DNA of 14,331 nt from Candidatus Saccharimonadota bacterium (GTDB lineage: Bacteria; Patescibacteriota; Saccharimonadia; QS-5-54-17): positions 1 to 14,331 of the forward strand of contig SLRF01000051.1 of assembly GCA_007131065.1 (NCBI GenBank), given 5' to 3'. The notes below the pieces were generated by a model that was not told the DNA's origin, ran no database searches, and saw only the letters and a program-made list of their open reading frames with translations. Positions 1 to 6,691 of this stretch are shown one piece after another. Made by a program: the position numbers and the translations under genes. The stretch's first letter is position 1. Every line of letters begins with the position of its first letter.

Positions 1-4
1 CCGA

Positions 5-298
5 ATGAACAGTTGGACAAAATTAAAAGGTCGAATCTTAAGCGCCTTTAGGACAAAAGAAGGCGAGTTAGTTCTAGGCCAAAAGCCTAACCTGCCGGCT
101 ATCGCTTGGATCTCCCTGGCGGTTTTGGGCTGGTTGATAAGAGACGAAAATATCTCCTGGATATTGAGCATGCTATCTATGGGCTTTGGCATAATCTGGT
201 CGATCATGGAGCTTACGACCGGTGTCAATCGCTTCCGAAAGACTCTAGGTGGTATCGTACTGGTGACACTGCTGTTTATTATTTTTAGAGCTTTTTGA
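5..298 (+). CDS. small three-helix membrane protein, function unknown
   Basis: The 97-residue protein has a basic N-terminus (residues 1-16) and three hydrophobic stretches at about 30-46, 50-70 and 80-95, so it is probably an inner-membrane protein with short loops. I recognise no family. The ATG lies only four bases from the window edge, so neither a Shine-Dalgarno site nor a longer upstream start can be judged. It ends in TGA and is followed by a nested inverted repeat (324-390). It lies ahead of the type IV secretion operon on the same strand, but a promoter and a terminator sit between them, so a link to that system is only possible. Confidence 0.6.
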   Translation: MNSWTKLKGRILSAFRTKEGELVLGQKPNLPAIAWISLAVLGWLIRDENISWILSMLSMGFGIIWSIMELTTGVNRFRKTLGGIVLVTLLFIIFRAF

Positions 299-323
299 TT
301 AAGACGCTAGTAAGACTCAAAGC

Positions 324-390
324 ATATAATGCTAATTACATATACGTGCTTTTGCTTTGTCAAGCAAATGCAAAATCATAAGCATTATAT
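324..390. repeat. nested inverted repeat downstream of the first gene
   Basis: ATATAATGCT (324-333) is the exact reverse complement of AGCATTATAT (381-390). Between them TTTGCTT (351-357) pairs with AAGCAAA (362-368) around a TGTC loop. There is no T-run, so it is a poor intrinsic terminator. Each outer arm contains a TATAAT-like box on opposite strands, so divergent promoters or an operator are possible. The role is unknown. Confidence 0.45.
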
Positions 391-426
391 CTGTTATTAC
401 ACATACTAGAAATTAAAATCGCATAA

Positions 427-454
427 TTGACAATGCTCGAACAAAACCTATAAT
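427..454 (+). promoter_or_regulatory. consensus sigma70-type promoter
   Basis: TTGACA (427-432) and TATAAT (449-454) both match the consensus exactly and are separated by 16 bases. Transcription would start near 461. It points at the structured stretch 461-610 and, on read-through, at the ParA/T4SS operon. It is the best promoter in the window. Confidence 0.75.
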
Positions 455-460
455 ATTAAT

Positions 461-610
461 AACAATCGCATGAGGGGAGCAGCGCGGTGAGATACCATAC
501 TAATAGTTATGACAGTTTTACCTATGGGCTTACGGAGTCAGCTGCCCCGGAGTGCGAACACGACAATCGGATGTTTATAGAAACCCAGAGCAATTGCTCT
601 GGGTTTTTTG
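461..610 (+). ncRNA. candidate ~150-nt structured transcript (small RNA or operon leader)
   Basis: The stretch runs from the predicted start of the consensus promoter to a strong terminator. A long-range stem pairs 475-477 and 479-483 with 541-545 and 546-548, with A478 bulged. An 11-base near-repeat (ACAATCG, C or G, ATG) occurs near 462 and 563. I do not recognise a known RNA class; 6S RNA, tmRNA and TPP riboswitch signatures were looked for and not found. It also contains a possible 46-codon reading frame (487-627), so it could be a small mRNA. Function is unknown. Confidence 0.45.
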
Positions 611-627
611 TCTATTCCCGACACTAG
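487..627 (+). CDS. possible 46-residue small protein or leader peptide
   Basis: A GTG codon lies seven bases downstream of AGGGGAG (473-479) and opens 46 codons ending in TAG. The peptide begins MRYHTNSYDSF, contains two cysteines (residues 23 and 37) and ends FFVYSRH. The codons run through the terminator palindrome at 581-606, which would be unusual for a real gene, and the Shine-Dalgarno site is itself inside the 475-548 stem. A regulatory leader peptide would fit both facts, but a chance frame is at least as likely. Confidence 0.2.
   Translation: MRYHTNSYDSFTYGLTESAAPECEHDNRMFIETQSNCSGFFVYSRH
581..610 (+). terminator. intrinsic terminator, perfect palindrome with T6
   Basis: Bases 581-606 form a perfect palindrome with stem CCCAGAGC/GCTCTGGG and an AATT loop, flanked by AAA and followed by six T (604-609). 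This is a textbook Rho-independent terminator. The A-run on the other side could let it work partly on the minus strand. Confidence 0.85.
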
Positions 628-674
628 CTCTTACTAGATGCTACAAGGGCTGGTGTCGGGTATAAACCCCGACA
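617..674 (+). promoter_or_regulatory. two mutually exclusive hairpins in the operon leader
   Basis: CTGGTGTCGGG (650-660) pairs with the upstream CCCGACACTAG (617-627, one G-T wobble). Its part TGTCGGG (654-660) can instead pair with the downstream CCCGACA (668-674) around a seven-base loop. The two helices use the same strand and cannot coexist. This switch-like layout sits just before a terminator-like hairpin and upstream of the ParA/T4SS operon. The ligand or trigger, if any, is unknown. Confidence 0.45.
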
Positions 675-694
675 TCCGTAAACTACGAGATGGA

Positions 695-719
695 TTTAGG
701 AGCAATCCTAGGTCTTTTT
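695..719 (+). terminator. terminator-like hairpin with GCAA tetraloop (possible attenuator)
   Basis: TAGGA (697-701) pairs with TCCTA (706-710) around a GCAA tetraloop, extended by two possible U-G wobbles (695-696 with 711-712), and is followed by TCTTTTT (713-719). The stem is short, so this is a moderate terminator and fits attenuation better than full stopping. Confidence 0.45.
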
Positions 720-724
720 GTACA

Positions 725-753
725 TTGACATCTAGGCTTACCAAGAATAAGAC
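725..753 (+). promoter_or_regulatory. weak promoter candidate for the ParA/T4SS operon
   Basis: TTGACA (725-730) is an exact -35 match, but 17 bases later the -10 position reads TAAGAC, a poor match. If it is inactive, the operon must be read through from the promoter at 427-454. Confidence 0.3.
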
Positions 754-822
754 AACGATAGCTGTCTCTGACTGGCAAATCTACCGCAAACTACCATACG
801 ACTCGACTCCCAAGGAGTAGTC

Positions 823-2031
823 ATGACTGCACCGCGAACCACTACAAGCCTATTCCCGCCCAGCGGGAGTACTCAGCAGAGGGAAGTCCCTGTAATCGAC
901 AACGCACGCCCCAACGACTCTGAGAAAACCAGATTGGAGCCTTTGGGTAGTAACCGCAAGCAACGGAGCCGGAGCAAGAAGGACGAGGGGAGTAAAAAGC
1001 TTCGTCCCCGAGACGCTCCGACTACCGGCTGGCGAGCGATGCTTACCGACCTAGTTGTAGCACTGGGCAAGCCGAATTGGGCTCCCAGGCCTTCGGAAGA
1101 AGAGATGCGTCAGCGGAAAGTCGCGGCTCTGATCAGCGAGGTATGGTCCTTGATGGATCGTACTGAGCGGTTCGCATGCGCCGTGATCAACCGCAAGGGT
1201 GGCACGGGAAAGACTCCCCTGATATCCCACCTGGCCTGCCGAGCGGCAGACCTGGTTGGTGGAGAGATCTCTTTCTACGACGGCAATCCTGGATCCGGAG
1301 CCAGCTCCCAGATCATGGCTATGTACTCGATCGAGAGTGATGGAGTCATGCCTGAATGGGCGCGACTGGCTCCCCGAATGCCGGGAATGAACCGCGAGAC
1401 CATCTCAGTGTTGAACCTGAGGAAACTCCTCAACCAGCACGGAAGCGAGATGACTACCCGCGAGCTCTTCAACCTAGTGCGTCAAAACCACTACGGTGTC
1501 TCAACGGTCGTTTCTCATCAACGACCGAAGGTTCAGGGAGAGCACTTCTCGGCAGCTATGATTCAGGAGACTCTCGTACCGGTAATCGACAACAGTCGAC
1601 TGACCTTCATTGATACTGGCAATGAAGCAACTTCTAGTTCACAACTGAAAATTGTTGAGGACTGCAGCTGCCTAGTTTTCGTGGCCGCGATAGACCAGGA
1701 GGCCTCGCTAAACGACCTTCGGCAGCACATCGGCATCCTCAAAGACCACGGCTTTGGCCACAAGGTGGACTCAGCAACGGTGGTTCTCTTGGGGATACCG
1801 GAAGGAGAAAGTGTCGATGACTATCGTCATCATGCCGGCTACCACCCAGGACCAGTCTTGGGCATTCCGGATGATGAGCAGATGAAGTTGTGCCAGCCGG
1901 TCATGCTGGATAGGCTTCGACAGGACACGCGTGATGCACTCTTGGAAGTGTTGGTGTCCTTGTTGAAGCAGAATCTGCGCCAAGGTAACGAAACCGAAGC
2001 GCACCCGATCTATTCACGAGAAAAGGAGTAA
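823..2031 (+). CDS. ParA/MinD-like P-loop ATPase at the head of a T4SS operon
   Basis: The 402-residue protein carries the deviant Walker A of the ParA/MinD superfamily, KGGTGKT at 125-131 (catalytic K130), and a FYDGNPGSG segment (about 151-159) in place of the usual LIDxDPQG. A later FIDTG stretch stands at the usual Walker B position. Residue 132 is proline where T or S is usual. Residues 1-115 are a non-ATPase extension, rich in K/R at about 44-62. ParA-like ATPases position DNA, proteins or secretion machines on a nucleoid or membrane surface; here it could place or load the adjacent secretion apparatus. AAGGAG (812-817) stands five bases before ATG, and GGAGT (814-818) can pair with ACTCC (806-810), partly hiding that site. 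The next gene follows after five bases. Confidence 0.8.
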   Translation: MTAPRTTTSLFPPSGSTQQREVPVIDNARPNDSEKTRLEPLGSNRKQRSRSKKDEGSKKLRPRDAPTTGWRAMLTDLVVALGKPNWAPRPSEEEMRQRKVAALISEVWSLMDRTERFACAVINRKGGTGKTPLISHLACRAADLVGGEISFYDGNPGSGASSQIMAMYSIESDGVMPEWARLAPRMPGMNRETISVLNLRKLLNQHGSEMTTRELFNLVRQNHYGVSTVVSHQRPKVQGEHFSAAMIQETLVPVIDNSRLTFIDTGNEATSSSQLKIVEDCSCLVFVAAIDQEASLNDLRQHIGILKDHGFGHKVDSATVVLLGIPEGESVDDYRHHAGYHPGPVLGIPDDEQMKLCQPVMLDRLRQDTRDALLEVLVSLLKQNLRQGNETEAHPIYSREKE

Positions 2032-2036
2032 AAACC

Positions 2037-2327
2037 ATGAATGACCTCATGGAATTCGCACCATCAGGTCCTGATTTCGGACCGTTCTCAGCTCTGTCCG
2101 GACCGCTTTCTACCATTCTGGGCTACGCGCTAGCCCTGATCGGTATCATCGGTCTGGCACTGGTGATCATCGGACTACTGAGACTGGTCTTGTCCCGAGG
2201 CGACATCCAGAAGCGCGAGGCCGCCAAGGGCAACATCCAGTACGGCCTAGTGGGAGTGGCTGTACCGCTGCTCTTCGTCTTCGGACTGGCCGTATTCCAG
2301 TCGGTCGGAGAGGGCGTAACCTCATAG
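2037..2327 (+). CDS. two-helix small membrane protein, VirB2/TrbC-like pilin candidate
   Basis: The 96-residue protein has two hydrophobic segments, about 24-52 and 68-88, separated by a short basic loop (SRGDIQKREAAKGN). Two helices joined by a positively charged cytoplasmic loop is the layout of VirB2/TrbC major pilins, which build the pilus or translocation channel of type IV secretion systems. No clear signal peptidase site is visible, so it may be inserted unprocessed. AAGGAG (2023-2028) overlaps the end of the ParA-like gene and stands eight bases before ATG. Position next to a VirB6-like gene supports the call, but the sequence alone does not prove it; another small T4SS membrane subunit is possible. 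Confidence 0.6.
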   Translation: MNDLMEFAPSGPDFGPFSALSGPLSTILGYALALIGIIGLALVIIGLLRLVLSRGDIQKREAAKGNIQYGLVGVAVPLLFVFGLAVFQSVGEGVTS

Positions 2328-2354
2328 GGAGCGCCCTAATGATCCGATCGCAAA

Positions 2355-2394
2355 GGGAGGGTCGGAAAGTGAAATCCACTATTCCGACCCTCCC
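2355..2394 (+). promoter_or_regulatory. long intercistronic hairpin after the pilin candidate
   Basis: GGGAGGGTCGGAA (2355-2367) pairs perfectly with its complement at 2382-2394, and the inner AGTG (2368-2371) pairs with CACT (2377-2380), leaving A2381 bulged. That gives 17 base pairs with a five-base loop. No T-run follows, so it is not an intrinsic terminator. A 3'-protecting or RNA-processing role that raises pilin mRNA over downstream genes is a reasonable inference. Confidence 0.65.
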
Positions 2395-2420
2395 TCGAAC
2401 CCTCTGTTAGGAGAACTGAC

Positions 2421-3479
2421 ATGGACTTGTTCATACGCAACCTTACGGAGCGTATACGCGACAGCGGCGCCGAAGCGCTCGAGACTGCCCTGGAGTTCAT
2501 GTTCGGTGTACCCTTTCCTCGGATCGGGTCGGACTTCTTCCAGAGCATATACGTGCAGATGTGGGGATTGGCGCTGATCGTAGCGTTCATCATGACCTTC
2601 ATAGGTATCTTCCGCATCCTCTATAGCAAGCAGAGCGAGATGTCGACGGCCGGAGTAGCTACTTTCGTACTCCGTCTCTGGCTGATCGGCTTTCTGCTGC
2701 CTCCGGTAACGGTGGGCATTCTCCTCACGGTCGAATACATGAACGTGGGATTGTTCATGATGTGGCAGGACATCGAATCGCCGGAACTTACTATGATCCA
2801 GTACGTCGAGAGGTTTTTCGGCTCTACCATCAATCCGCTCGGCGGATTGATGGTTTGGGCAGGTTTTGCGCTAAGCAGCCTGCTACTGGTAATTATGGTG
2901 TTCTTCAGCTTCGGCGTATTACTGCTGCTAGCCGGTGCACCCCTGCTATACGCACTTGTCGCAAGCGGAAAATCAGGAATCGGCATATGGAGATGGTGGC
3001 TCGCTTGGCTGATCGTAGCGGTCATTGCCAAGCCGTTCGTCATCATAGTCCTAGTAAACGGCTTGCGCTTCGCAAACTTCATCGCAGAACAAGAAGTGCC
3101 GGCCATCATGACCGACATCGCCTCTTTGATTACTCTGGCCCTAGCGGTAGCATTGCCGTTCATTATGCACCGCTATATCAAGCGGTGGGGACCGATATCA
3201 AGCATGGTGATGCCGATCAATTCGAATGCCCGGTTGAACACACCGGTCGGGAAAGGAATGGTTGCTGTCACGACAGCTGGTGCGGCAGCTACTACAAGAA
3301 GTCTCTACGCACAAAAGGGAAGCACAGGTCCCGGCAAAGGACGCTCGTCGGTTTCTACCGGCTTGAGTACAGCGGCGACGATGTTGCCGCACCCGGCCGC
3401 TAAAACGGTCGCGGCGACCGGTGCTTTCCTGAGTAACTCAGCCAATAGAGCCAAGTCGAAAGAAAGGTCACAGGCATGA
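2421..3479 (+). CDS. VirB6/TrbL-like polytopic T4SS membrane protein
   Basis: The 352-residue protein has about six hydrophobic segments, near 44-66, 80-103, 142-164, 165-181, 192-214 and 229-250. A soluble Ala/Thr/Ser/Lys-rich tail of about 100 residues follows. This matches VirB6/TrbL proteins, which form the inner-membrane part of the T4SS channel and contact DNA or protein substrates. The tail ends very basic (NRAKSKERSQA). AGGAG stands shortly before the ATG, after the 2355-2394 hairpin. Its stop overlaps the next start as ATGA (3476-3479), implying translational coupling to the VirB4-type partner. Confidence 0.7.
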   Translation: MDLFIRNLTERIRDSGAEALETALEFMFGVPFPRIGSDFFQSIYVQMWGLALIVAFIMTFIGIFRILYSKQSEMSTAGVATFVLRLWLIGFLLPPVTVGILLTVEYMNVGLFMMWQDIESPELTMIQYVERFFGSTINPLGGLMVWAGFALSSLLLVIMVFFSFGVLLLLAGAPLLYALVASGKSGIGIWRWWLAWLIVAVIAKPFVIIVLVNGLRFANFIAEQEVPAIMTDIASLITLALAVALPFIMHRYIKRWGPISSMVMPINSNARLNTPVGKGMVAVTTAGAAATTRSLYAQKGSTGPGKGRSSVSTGLSTAATMLPHPAAKTVAATGAFLSNSANRAKSKERSQA

Positions 3480-5032
3480 GTGAGCAGAACCAAACCATGC
3501 TGCCTGGCCACACTACGGCTGGGCTCTCATACAAGGTAGGTGTCCGATACGTATTGCTTGCCAGCGGCGTAGTAGCGTTGCTGCTTGCAATCCTGATTGG
3601 AACACTACCCGTCATCTTGCTAGGAGTGGGAATCGCCCTGACTACGGCGCTGGTTTCCGCTCCGGCACTCAACGGACGTAAATTGATCTACCAGTTGTTG
3701 CTGGATTCATACGGCAATGTCAAAAGTCGCAGGAGAAAGGGTAAACTGGGCGCATGCTCGGTCGAATCCCTGCTCTATGAAGACGAGACTGGAAGCAGGC
3801 AACGACTCTCTACCGGTCGTGTTACGGTCAATTTCTTGCCGCTCGATGATAAAGGCGAGGAGTATCTGACCGAAATCTACACACCACACAACAAGCTGCA
3901 TACGCTGATGGTGGTGGTCGATAGCTGGGGCGACGCCGTCGCATCCAGTCCCGACACGGTAGAGGCTCATGCCCAAGCACTGAGCGAGATACTCAAAGCG
4001 CTCTCAAAAACCCATGGAATCGGGCTCAAGGCCGCCCTGTCATTCGCGCGAGTACCATACGACTCGAACGAAGCCCAGGATTGGCTGGAGTCCCGGCAGG
4101 CTCATGTCGATACAAACGACCCCTCACTACGTAAGCTCCAAGCGAGCTTCAATGAAGCGGTGCAAACCGCTCATGAAAGAGGGAGTAGCTTCGTCTGTTT
4201 CGCAACCATATCCACATACCGGCCAGGCAATTGGTCCAGGCTAGACCCGTCCCAATTGCCTTTCGATGAGATCGTCAAGTCCAAGGCCTACAAACTGACC
4301 GAGGAACTGATCAACCGCCTGGATTCGATCGGCGTACAAGGTGTACGTCGGCCCGATCCTTACGAGAGCGCTCTGCTCTTGCGCGGCAATCTGGATGTCA
4401 TGAACCTGCACAACCTTTACCGCGATGCATTCGTGGACCGCAGGTCCATGGGCATACAAGGGCGCCGTACTATCGAAGACTCCATGGTGCTCGCTGAAGG
4501 AGCGTTGCCCGATGAGAGCGAACTGGTAGCCCGGCGAACCTATCTAGAGGTTGCCGGCAGCACTTACACCGCGACCTTGTTCAGTCCCGGTTTCACACGC
4601 AGACGAACCGATCCCGCATACATGCAGCACGCTCTCCAGCTTCCACCTGGTCTGTGGGGTGGCATCACCCTAATCTTCACTACGGCTCCGGCCCGAACCG
4701 AAGAGTACAGACAGCGATGGAACCGCTGGGAAGACGACAGCAAGAGATGGCGGCAAGGTTCGCGTGGAAGCTCCATGCGTGCCAAGGACAGAGATCAGTC
4801 GTACCGTATCGAGGAAGAGGATGAAGCTCTCTATCTAAGTGATGGAGATGCGATACATCTGAACCTTTTGGTGACAGTAAGCACTGAGAGTCCCGACGAG
4901 TTAAAGGATGCTATCGACGCATTGAAAAACTCGTTCAGGACGACCATCGTACCGCTGCGCGAAATCAAAGGAGACACCCAGCAGTGGGACGCTCGACTTG
5001 CCGCCCTGGGAATCCCCACGGGAAACAAGTGA
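3476..5032 (+). CDS. VirB3-VirB4 N-terminal-type T4SS protein (SCO6880-like)
   Basis: The 518-residue protein starts with two membrane helices (about 24-42 and 44-62), as in VirB3/PrgI-type subunits. About 420 soluble residues follow and resemble the non-ATPase N-terminal half of VirB4. No Walker A motif is present. The C-terminus has a VirB4-like pattern (LNLLVTVSTESPDELKDAID, about 461-480) and ends at LAALGIPTGNK, roughly where a normal VirB4 would enter its ATPase domain. Actinobacterial conjugative elements encode comparable SCO6880-family proteins beside a separate ATPase. It overlaps the VirB6-like gene by four bases, so the two are probably made in fixed ratio. The specific family name is my recognition from architecture and context, not a search result. 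Confidence 0.65.
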   Translation: MSEQNQTMLPGHTTAGLSYKVGVRYVLLASGVVALLLAILIGTLPVILLGVGIALTTALVSAPALNGRKLIYQLLLDSYGNVKSRRRKGKLGACSVESLLYEDETGSRQRLSTGRVTVNFLPLDDKGEEYLTEIYTPHNKLHTLMVVVDSWGDAVASSPDTVEAHAQALSEILKALSKTHGIGLKAALSFARVPYDSNEAQDWLESRQAHVDTNDPSLRKLQASFNEAVQTAHERGSSFVCFATISTYRPGNWSRLDPSQLPFDEIVKSKAYKLTEELINRLDSIGVQGVRRPDPYESALLLRGNLDVMNLHNLYRDAFVDRRSMGIQGRRTIEDSMVLAEGALPDESELVARRTYLEVAGSTYTATLFSPGFTRRRTDPAYMQHALQLPPGLWGGITLIFTTAPARTEEYRQRWNRWEDDSKRWRQGSRGSSMRAKDRDQSYRIEEEDEALYLSDGDAIHLNLLVTVSTESPDELKDAIDALKNSFRTTIVPLREIKGDTQQWDARLAALGIPTGNK

Positions 5033-5061
5033 GCGTTGGTAAGCCTAGTAGATGTACCCCC

Positions 5062-5094
5062 GACCACGGGACCCTTTGAAAGGGTCCCGTGGTC
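5062..5094 (+). promoter_or_regulatory. perfect 15-bp intercistronic hairpin
   Basis: Bases 5062-5076 pair without mismatch with 5080-5094 around a TGA triloop. No T-run follows. It sits 30 bases after the stop of the VirB4 N-terminal-type gene and could protect or define the 3' end of the upstream message. Confidence 0.7.
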
Positions 5095-5100
5095 AGCACT

Positions 5101-5243
5101 TCAAACATGCGGCCCTGATACTAAGCATGGCAATATGTTTGAGGAGCTGGTAGATATCTTTATCTCCAGATAGGGATGAAAGCCCCAGCCGCCTCAAGGA
5201 CTTTGACAGACCAAACGACTACTTAAAAGGATGGTGAAAATCC
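5101..5243 (+). promoter_or_regulatory. structured leader of the VirB4-type ATPase gene
   Basis: TCAAACAT (5101-5108) pairs with ATGTTTGA (5135-5142). A competing helix pairs TTGAGG (5139-5144) with CCTCAA (5192-5197) and stacks on GCTGG (5146-5150) with CCAGC (5185-5189). The helices share 5139-5142 and so exclude each other. Close to the start, GGAT (5229-5232) can pair with ATCC (5240-5243), touching AAAAGG (5225-5230) and the ATG. This looks like a translational control element; I do not recognise a riboswitch class. Confidence 0.45.
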
Positions 5244-6626
5244 ATGACCTATACCGATACCTTGCAGTTCGGACAGGTAGGCACTCACGAAGCGTTGAGC
5301 GCCTTAAACCTACTAGCCCGTGTCAAGCCTCCGCCAGTAAGCGGTGGGTTGCCGCTGGGTTTCACCTTCGATGGTGAACCGTTCTTCTTCAATCCTCTGC
5401 AGTACCACCGGGACGAGATAACCGGCGGTACCTCCATGCTGGTGCTTGGTTCGAGAGGGTCCGGTAAAACGACTCTTCTTAAGACCGCTGCAGCATACGA
5501 ATCGCTACTGGACAACCGAGCCACCGGCCAACGCCAGCGCATATCGGTCGACGACACACGAAGCAATCTCGGCTCCGAAGATAGGCGCGAGGCGGAGTGG
5601 CGTTCATTTATCGAGGATTACCTCGGTAGTTCGCACACCAGCCTCAGCGGCTACAAGCTGAACATCCTCGATCCAAAGATGAAGCTAAACGTCGAACAAC
5701 AGCTGGCTATCCTGCAGACGCTCTGCCAGATCGTCGAGGACCGCAAACTCACCAGTTCTGAAAGAGTGGCGCTAATCGTCGGCCTTGGCGTTTTGGATGC
5801 TACTGCACCCGAAGCGGCTTCGCCGGTCCTGCTACAACAAGTCATCGATACCCTGGACTACCAAAAGTACCAGCAGTTCCAGGACCGTATCCGCGACCAG
5901 CTACTCGACAAGTTCACAAGCCTTTCGCAAAGACAGGCTGCCAACAGACTGTTGGAAGGCAGACGGAATATGAGCTCGGAGAAATTCTCCGAAGCCTGCA
6001 GTACCATCTCGGAAATTCTGCTGCTCCTGATCGAGGAGTATGACGGTATCTTCGGGGCGGAACATTCGTTGCACGAAAAGCTCTCAGCACCTGTAGTGGG
6101 GCTGGACTTCACTCAGCTCTCCGAGTCGACGATTCCCTTGGTAGAGGTGGTCGTCAACGCCTGGCGCGACTCAGCGCTAAGCCGCGACGACTTCAGTCTT
6201 ACTACCAACTGCGAACTCCATGACGAAAACTGGTCCCGCTGGGAAAGCCTCCCGTATGCCCGGGCGATGATTACGCGCCTGAAGCATATTCGCGGTACCG
6301 GAACTCGAATCTGGAGGGCGATGCATCGACCCGGCGACGTAGAGCAGGTCGGATCCGAAGGATCCAAGGTGAGGGAACTCGCACGCAACAGCCTGCGCGA
6401 AACCGATGTTGTATTCGTCGGAAGGATGCCCAAAGCTCAGCATGAATCGCTGAGGGTATTTCGGGACATACCGGATAATATCCTTGGCCGACTGCCGGGC
6501 CTTGGCAAGGGACAGTTCCTAGTGCTCATCGGCGACAACTGGCCGCCATTCTTCGTCCAGGTGATGCTGGACGAACGTCTGCTAGAAGCTTCCTATACCG
6601 ACAGTGCCCGGGACCGGCAGCTCTAG
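5244..6626 (+). CDS. VirB4-type T4SS ATPase (C-terminal motor half)
   Basis: The 460-residue protein is an ATPase with Walker A GSRGSGKT at 69-76 (K75) and a Walker B-like CELHDENW with D327-E328. MHRPGDVEQVGSEGS (about 360-374) replaces the usual VirB4 TQ motif. That HR-x-x-D pattern is, as I recall, typical of ATPases in actinobacterial conjugative elements. VirB4 ATPases power T4SS pilus biogenesis and substrate transfer on the cytoplasmic side of the inner membrane. Here the motor domain is separate from its N-terminal half (previous gene), with a 211-base structured gap between them. AAAAGG stands 13 bases before the ATG, slightly long spacing. A VirD4-type coupling role is less likely because no membrane anchor is present. 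Confidence 0.75.
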   Translation: MTYTDTLQFGQVGTHEALSALNLLARVKPPPVSGGLPLGFTFDGEPFFFNPLQYHRDEITGGTSMLVLGSRGSGKTTLLKTAAAYESLLDNRATGQRQRISVDDTRSNLGSEDRREAEWRSFIEDYLGSSHTSLSGYKLNILDPKMKLNVEQQLAILQTLCQIVEDRKLTSSERVALIVGLGVLDATAPEAASPVLLQQVIDTLDYQKYQQFQDRIRDQLLDKFTSLSQRQAANRLLEGRRNMSSEKFSEACSTISEILLLLIEEYDGIFGAEHSLHEKLSAPVVGLDFTQLSESTIPLVEVVVNAWRDSALSRDDFSLTTNCELHDENWSRWESLPYARAMITRLKHIRGTGTRIWRAMHRPGDVEQVGSEGSKVRELARNSLRETDVVFVGRMPKAQHESLRVFRDIPDNILGRLPGLGKGQFLVLIGDNWPPFFVQVMLDERLLEASYTDSARDRQL

Positions 6627-6645
6627 ACCCAAGACACGACCATCA

Positions 6646-6691
6646 AGGAGGGGTCCGTAATGGGCCAAAAGCTAAAGTACGGGCTCCTCCT
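6646..6691 (+). promoter_or_regulatory. hairpin burying the ribosome-binding site of the VirB8-like gene
   Basis: AGGAGGGGTCCGTA (6646-6659) pairs over 14 bases with TACGGGCTCCTCCT (6678-6691), using two G-U wobbles. The whole Shine-Dalgarno site lies in the stem and the ATG (6660-6662) opens the 18-base loop. Translation would need ribosome read-in from the preceding gene, an RNA-binding factor or melting. Confidence 0.6.

Noticed and set aside
480..560. TPP riboswitch-like GGTGAGATACC
   Set aside because: The TPP core elements (CTGAGA with the later ACCTGATCTGGATAATGC-type stretch) are not present; coincidental resemblance.
638..820. 60-codon open frame ahead of the ParA-like gene
   Set aside because: No ribosome-binding site, and it overlaps the alternative hairpins and the second terminator; more likely untranslated leader.
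2621..3163. 180-codon minus-strand frame
   Set aside because: It is the mirror of the VirB6-like gene; its composition reflects reversed hydrophobic codons, with no ribosome-binding site or domain.
2762..3403. 213-codon plus-strand frame in another phase
   Set aside because: It lies wholly inside the VirB6-like gene and the start of its basic tail; no recognisable domain.
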